A stretch of 64,000 nucleotides of DNA from Haloarcula laminariae (lineage in GTDB: Archaea; Halobacteriota; Halobacteria; Halobacteriales; Haloarculaceae), in assembly GCF_025457605.1 (NCBI RefSeq), contig NZ_JAMZFY010000001.1, positions 496,001-560,000 of the forward strand, in the 5' to 3' direction. The notes below the pieces were generated by a model, which searched no databases, was not told where the DNA came from, and saw only the letters and a program-made list of their open reading frames with translations. The translations under genes were made by a program, and so were the position numbers. Of the stretch, positions 60,009-64,000 are shown piece by piece (the stretch's first letter is position 1; each line of letters begins with the position of its first letter).

Positions 60009-60307
60009 AGCTCCGCGGCGGTGTCGGCGTCAAGCTCCAGGTCCGACAGCTGGAGCTGTGTCGTCAGGTTGCGCTCGCGGGACACGTCCAGCCACTCGGC
60101 GATAGAGCAGTCCGCTATCTGTGCGGCCTCCGCGGCGGAGACGTCGCCGGACTGGTACCGCTCGACCGCGACCCGCACGCGGAGCGTCTCCAGTCCCTCG
60201 CCGAGGGCCTTCCGGATGGTCGTCGACCGGTCCTCCGACAGCAGGGCCGCCACCTCGTCCAGCTCCGCCTTCTCCTCGCTCCCGAGTCGCGCGCTGATAG
60301 TGGGCAT
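60005..60307 (-). CDS. Ribbon-helix-helix / UPF0175-like antitoxin-like protein
   Basis: A 100-residue protein: ISARLGSEEKAELDEVAALLSEDRSTTIRKALGEGLETLRVRVAVERY as an RHH-type DNA-binding region, then SAAEAAQIADCSIAEWLDVSRERN, the UPF0175-like helical region. It precedes and overlaps the PIN-like gene. A TTTACGATAAC box 26 nt upstream of the ATG fits leaderless transcription. It probably autoregulates the pair. Confidence 0.8.
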   Translation of the reverse strand: MPTISARLGSEEKAELDEVAALLSEDRSTTIRKALGEGLETLRVRVAVERYQSGDVSAAEAAQIADCSIAEWLDVSRERNLTTQLQLSDLELDADTAAEL

Positions 60308-60498
60308 CGTATACGCCGCAGGTTATCGTAAACGCACATCAATGTAGGGGCCGCCCCTCGGCGGATGTGTCTCCGGGCGCCCACGCCGGCAGTTGGGGGC
60401 CGTCATGGGGAAATCCACGAGTAGAAGAACGTCCAGAATAGGGTAGTATAAATAAACATTCAGTTGGTAATATGGCCTTTCACCGTCTGAACAGTCGG

Positions 60499-60506
60499 TA
60501 TATTTA
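60499..60506 (+). promoter_or_regulatory. TATA-like box for the small zinc protein gene
   Basis: TATATTTA is centred 29 nt before the ATG at 60532. This supports that start rather than the upstream in-frame ATG at 60472. Confidence 0.6.
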
Positions 60507-60531
60507 TGAGATATTGCGATACCTATCCAGT

Positions 60532-60669
60532 ATGTCCAGCACGAACCAAACGACTGGCAACCTGCCGCTGAACTGCACGGAGTGCAACGAGACCGTCCGA
60601 AAGACCCCGCAGGGCACCTACGTCTGTACCGGCTGCGGGCGAACCGCCACCGGCCGGCCGGTCAGATAG
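60532..60669 (+). CDS. Small zinc-finger protein (two CxxC knuckles)
   Basis: A 45-residue protein with LNCTECNETV and YVCTGCGRTA, giving a four-Cys zinc site of the small CPxCG-related type common in haloarchaea. Leaderless start at 60532. Such micro-proteins often regulate metabolism or motility; its role here is unknown. It lies 63 bases before the pantoate kinase gene. Confidence 0.78.
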   Translation: MSSTNQTTGNLPLNCTECNETVRKTPQGTYVCTGCGRTATGRPVR

Positions 60670-60732
60670 CGCCGTCCAGCGGCGCGCTGTCGAACCGCCA
60701 GCCCTTAGCCCCGCGGCCTCCCAGGGGGGCCA

Positions 60733-61563
60733 ATGAGCGACGACGCACGGGCGTTCGTGCCGGGCCACGTGACCGGGTTTTTCACCGTGGACCGGGACGA
60801 GGACCCGACGAAGACGGGCTCCCGGGGCGGCGGTATCGCGCTCTCGGACGGCGTCTCGGTGACGGTCGAGCGGGCCGAGGAAACGGCGATAGCGCTCGAC
60901 GGCGAGCGAGTCGAGATGGGCGCCGTCGAGCGCGTGCTCTCGGCCCTGCGTGCGGAGGCGCGGGTCACGGCCGAGACGCCGCTGCCGCTGGGCGCCGGCT
61001 TCGGCGTCTCCGGGGGGATGGCGCTGGGCACGGCGCTGGCGGCCAACGCCGCGCTGGACCGCGGGCTCTCGTACAACGAACTCGTGACTATCGCCCACGG
61101 CGCGGAGGTCCAGGCCGGCACGGGGCTCGGCGACGTGGTCGCACAGGCGCGGGGCGGGGTCCCGCTGCGGCTGGAGCCGGGCGGCCCACAGCACAACTAC
61201 GTCGACGCCGTCCCCGAGCGAGCCCGCGTGGAGTACTACACCCTGGGGGAGCTGTCGACGCCGGACGTGGTCGGCGGCGACACCGAGGCGCTGACGACCG
61301 CCGGCGAGCGCGCGCTATCGATGGCGGTCAAGGAGCCGACGCTCCCGACCGTCATGCGGGCCGCCCGGCAGTTCTCCCGGGAGGCGGAGCTACTCACCGA
61401 GGACGTCGAAGCGGTCGTCACGGACGTCGTCGAGGCCGGCGGCGACGCGGCGATGGCGATGCTGGGCGAGACGGTGTTCGCGCTCGGAACCGGGCTGACG
61501 GACGCGGGCTACGACGCCCGCTCGTGTGCCGTCTACCCCGCCGGCGCGACAGTCGAGGAGTAG
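60733..61563 (+). CDS. Pantoate kinase
   Basis: A 276-residue GHMP-family kinase. VPGHVTGFFTV at the N terminus, TPLPLGAGFGVSGGMALGTALAAN as the ATP-binding GHMP motif, HGAEVQAGTGLGDVVAQARGG, and a C-terminal small domain. It phosphorylates pantoate in the archaeal route to CoA, before the ligase encoded just downstream. Confidence 0.93.
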   Translation: MSDDARAFVPGHVTGFFTVDRDEDPTKTGSRGGGIALSDGVSVTVERAEETAIALDGERVEMGAVERVLSALRAEARVTAETPLPLGAGFGVSGGMALGTALAANAALDRGLSYNELVTIAHGAEVQAGTGLGDVVAQARGGVPLRLEPGGPQHNYVDAVPERARVEYYTLGELSTPDVVGGDTEALTTAGERALSMAVKEPTLPTVMRAARQFSREAELLTEDVEAVVTDVVEAGGDAAMAMLGETVFALGTGLTDAGYDARSCAVYPAGATVEE

Positions 61564-61693
61564 GGGACACCTTGGCGGGGCAGTTCGCCGTCGTCTCTGG
61601 TAGCGGGCGACCGCCGCCGCGCCCTCGGCTGGTATGCTACGTCATGCCGTGGGGACCGAGGGCTTTTCTACACGTGCATACAGAAGGAAGTAT

Positions 61694-62437
61694 ATGAGCG
61701 ACGACGTCGACGTGCCCGAGAGCCACCCGCGGTACGAGTCGCTGCTGACTCGCCACCGCATCGAGGCGGGCGTTGATATGGGTATCACTTCCCGACAGGG
61801 GCTCATCGCACAGGGGCGGGGCGAAGCGTACGACTACCTGCTGGGCGAGGAGACCATCGACAGCGCCGACCGGGCCGAGCGGGCCGCTGCCGCCTATCTC
61901 CTCTCGGCGGACCACGCTGTCATCTCGGTCAACGGCAACGCCGCGGCGCTCGTCCCCGGCGAACTGGTCGCGCTGAGCGAGGCGACCGGGGCCGACCTCG
62001 AAGTGAACCTGTTCAACCGGACCGAGGAGCGCATCGAGCGCATCGCCGACCACCTCCGCGAACACGGCGCCGAGGCAGTGAAGGGGCTGACCGCCGACGG
62101 CCGGATTCCGGGGCTGGACCACGAGCGCGCGAAGGTCGACGCCGACGGCATCGGCGACGCCGACGTGGTGCTGGTCCCCCTGGAGGACGGTGACCGCGCC
62201 GAGGCCCTCGGCGAGATGGGCAAGACCGAACTCGTGGTCGACCTCAACCCCCTCTCGCGGTCGGCGCAGGTGGCGACGGTGCCTATCGTCGACAACATCA
62301 TCCGCGCCATCCCGGGCATCACCGAGCACGCCCGTGACCTCCGGGGCGACCCCGACGGCCAGCAGGCGGCCATCGATGGCTTCGACGCCGAGACGGCCCT
62401 GACCGACGCCGAGGCGGCGATTCGCGGGGACTCCTGA
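61694..62437 (+). CDS. 4-phosphopantoate--beta-alanine ligase
   Basis: A 247-residue phosphopantothenate synthetase, ATG 61694. Markers: ESHPRYESLLTRHRIEAGVDMGITSRQGLIAQGRGEAYDYLLGE, SVNGNAAALVPGELVAL, LEVNLFNRTEERI, and VDLNPLSRSAQVATVPIVDNIIRAIP. With the pantoate kinase 130 bases upstream it supplies phosphopantothenate for CoA. A CTTTTCTAC stretch about 30 nt upstream may act as promoter. Confidence 0.95.
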   Translation: MSDDVDVPESHPRYESLLTRHRIEAGVDMGITSRQGLIAQGRGEAYDYLLGEETIDSADRAERAAAAYLLSADHAVISVNGNAAALVPGELVALSEATGADLEVNLFNRTEERIERIADHLREHGAEAVKGLTADGRIPGLDHERAKVDADGIGDADVVLVPLEDGDRAEALGEMGKTELVVDLNPLSRSAQVATVPIVDNIIRAIPGITEHARDLRGDPDGQQAAIDGFDAETALTDAEAAIRGDS

Positions 62438-62438
62438 G

Positions 62439-64000
62439 ATGGGGCTTTCCCCGTACATCTACGCCGACCGCCGGCTCCCCGACGAGGCGACGGTCCGTGA
62501 GACGCTGGCCGACCGAGCGCTGACGAAGTTCGGCGACGACGAGCGGCTGGAGCGGCTCCACCGGGTGTTTTACCCGGTCTTCCGCGTCGAGTACCGCTAC
62601 GAGACCGGCGAGGGGAAGCTGTTCGGCACCGAGGAGCGGACGGCCGCCGCGTTGCTCGACGGGCTGTGGGAGGACAACGACGACGCGCTGGCCCGGTACA
62701 CCGACGGTACCGACGACCTCGTGCGCCGAGCGACCGGCGACTACGACTTCGGCGCCGACAGGCCGACGCTCGGCCGCTCGGTGCTCATGCAGTTCCAGGT
62801 GCCGACCGACGAGGCCGAGTCCCTGCTCCCCCGGCGCATCGAGGAGTACCGAAAGCAGCGGGGCAACACGGCGAACGTCTTCCTGCGGAAGCTCCGGGAG
62901 TCCTACGGCCTGCCGGGCGATTTCGACCCCGACGGGTTCGACGCGGTCACCGATATCGAGCGCTGTTACCTGCCGTTCTGGCTGGCAGAGTTCCACGGCC
63001 CCCGTTCCGACGATGTCGCGCTGGTCGCCCTCCGGGACCCCGGGGCGCCGGCCGACGAGCTGCGCCGGCACGGCTGGCTTTCGACCTTCGTCAGCGAACA
63101 GCCCCGGCGGCTGGCCGCCTTCGGCTACGAGGCCGACCCCGACCGCGTCGAGCGGGCGATTCGCGAACGCATCGGGCAGTCGGACGAGGGCGCTGCTGGC
63201 GGGAGCGGCGATAGCGACACGGGTGGCGAGCCGACGCGAGGGGAGTCCTCGGACGCGCCGACTATCAACCGCCAGGGGTCCGACGACGGCCGACCGGAGG
63301 ACGAACCGGCGGTCGTCCAGCCCGACGGCGTCGAGATGCAGGCCGAGAGCGTCGTCGAGCCGAACCCCGACCGGAGCTTCGCCGACGTGGGCGGGATGAG
63401 CGAGCTGCTGGACACGCTCAACCACAAGGTCGTCCGCCCGCTGGCAGACCCCGAGGCCTTCGAGGAGTACGGCATCGGCGTCGTCAACGGCGTCCTGCTG
63501 CACGGGCCGCCGGGCTGTGGGAAGACCCACGTCGCCGGCGCGCTGGCCGGCGAGATAGACCACGCCCTCGTCGAGGTCGGCCCCGCCGACGTGACGAGCA
63601 AGTACATGGGCGAACCGGCACAGAAGGTCGAGGAGCTGTTCGACATCGCGCGGGCCAACGCCCCCTGCGTCCTGTTCATCGACGAGATAGACGGCATCGC
63701 CGGCGACCGCGACGGCGACTCCAACATGAACTCGAGCGAGCAACAGCTGGTCAATCAGCTCCTGACCGAGCTTGAGGGCATCGCCGAGGAGGACGTGGTC
63801 GTCGTCGGCGCGACGAACCTCGTCGAGGACGTCGACGGCGCCATCCGCCGGTCGGGCCGCTTCGACGAGCGCGTCGAGGTGCCCCCGCCCGACGCCGAGG
63901 CCCGCCGGGCGATTCTCAAGCTCCACCTGGCCGGCCGGCCCACCGCCGAGGACCTCGCCCTCGAACCCGTCGTCGAGGCGACGGCGGGCTACGCCGCCAG
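62439..64000 (+). CDS. CDC48-like AAA ATPase (partial, runs off the window)
   Basis: The open frame starts at ATG 62439, two bases after the ligase TGA, and continues past base 64000. Visible: a 270-residue N-terminal domain without known motifs, an acidic linker (about 248-300), then an AAA module with SFADVGGM, Walker A GPPGCGKTHVA (about residue 355), Walker B CVLFIDEIDGIAGDRDG, and RSGRFDERVEVPPP. It resembles archaeal CDC48/PAN-type unfoldases. Whether there is a second AAA domain cannot be seen. Confidence 0.85.
   Translation, partial: MGLSPYIYADRRLPDEATVRETLADRALTKFGDDERLERLHRVFYPVFRVEYRYETGEGKLFGTEERTAAALLDGLWEDNDDALARYTDGTDDLVRRATGDYDFGADRPTLGRSVLMQFQVPTDEAESLLPRRIEEYRKQRGNTANVFLRKLRESYGLPGDFDPDGFDAVTDIERCYLPFWLAEFHGPRSDDVALVALRDPGAPADELRRHGWLSTFVSEQPRRLAAFGYEADPDRVERAIRERIGQSDEGAAGGSGDSDTGGEPTRGESSDAPTINRQGSDDGRPEDEPAVVQPDGVEMQAESVVEPNPDRSFADVGGMSELLDTLNHKVVRPLADPEAFEEYGIGVVNGVLLHGPPGCGKTHVAGALAGEIDHALVEVGPADVTSKYMGEPAQKVEELFDIARANAPCVLFIDEIDGIAGDRDGDSNMNSSEQQLVNQLLTELEGIAEEDVVVVGATNLVEDVDGAIRRSGRFDERVEVPPPDAEARRAILKLHLAGRPTAEDLALEPVVEATAGYAA

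Overview
The window is a 64 kb stretch of a high-GC, very acidic-proteome haloarchaeal chromosome. Supporting signs are Asp/Glu-rich proteins, many leaderless genes with a TATA-like box about 27-30 nt before the start codon, haloarchaea-restricted families (HalOD1, Bat-type regulators, FilR1-like regulators), an archaeal prefoldin beta, archaeal pantoate kinase and phosphopantothenate synthetase, and a long-variable-arm tRNA-Ser(CGA). No rRNA, CRISPR array or IS transposase was seen.

Layout. 1-2.8 kb: late cobalamin genes (cbiZ end, cobA, cbiP). 2.8-16.7 kb: a MinD-type ATPase with a coupled partner, an orphan solute-binding protein whose two lobes appear in swapped order, a PAP2 lipid phosphatase, a membrane glycosyltransferase with an arylsulfotransferase-like protein, regulators, an AI-2E transporter, YjbQ and an HpcH/HpaI aldolase. 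16.7-26.8 kb: a minus-strand operon for an archaeal type IV pilus-like machine (ATPase, double T2SSF membrane protein, five small class III-signal pilin-like proteins). One pilin gene is cut by a 3.24 kb AT-richer element (18.73-21.98 kb) carrying a tyrosine integrase, a ribbon-helix-helix protein and two unknown small genes. The element can be removed on paper through a 9 bp core repeat, which restores the pilin reading frame exactly.

27-40 kb: a standalone trpB, then an 11.2 kb block bounded by diverged direct copies of the junction between trpB and a convergent membrane-protein gene. The block holds membrane lipid and surface genes (PAP2, CDP-alcohol phosphotransferase), a dehydrogenase/aldo-keto reductase fusion, and a plus-strand run of an MDR dehydrogenase, a PTPS-family enzyme with Glu in place of Cys, a GT4 glycosyltransferase, a methyltransferase-like protein and GTP cyclohydrolase III. 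This run looks like an uncharacterised pterin- or flavin-related pathway.

40-64 kb: mostly housekeeping and regulatory genes. They include a rhodanese, a quinone-type reductase, a PQQ-propeller lipoprotein, a LOV-like PAS protein without its photoactive Cys, an RNase H-like protein, a lipid kinase, a sulfatase, GtrA, tRNA-Ser, DUF2070, guaA subunit A, a CBS-ParB protein, an HNH protein, DUF192, a LeuA/CimA family synthase with a structured leader, HalOD1 and Bat-type regulators, a bifunctional-nuclease-domain protein, prefoldin beta, a PIN/RHH toxin-antitoxin-like pair, the two archaeal pantothenate-to-CoA entry enzymes, and a CDC48-like AAA ATPase running off the right end.

The two most unusual observations are the in-frame-reversible pilin insertion and the permuted solute-binding protein. 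DUF numbers are recalled from memory and no database search was run.
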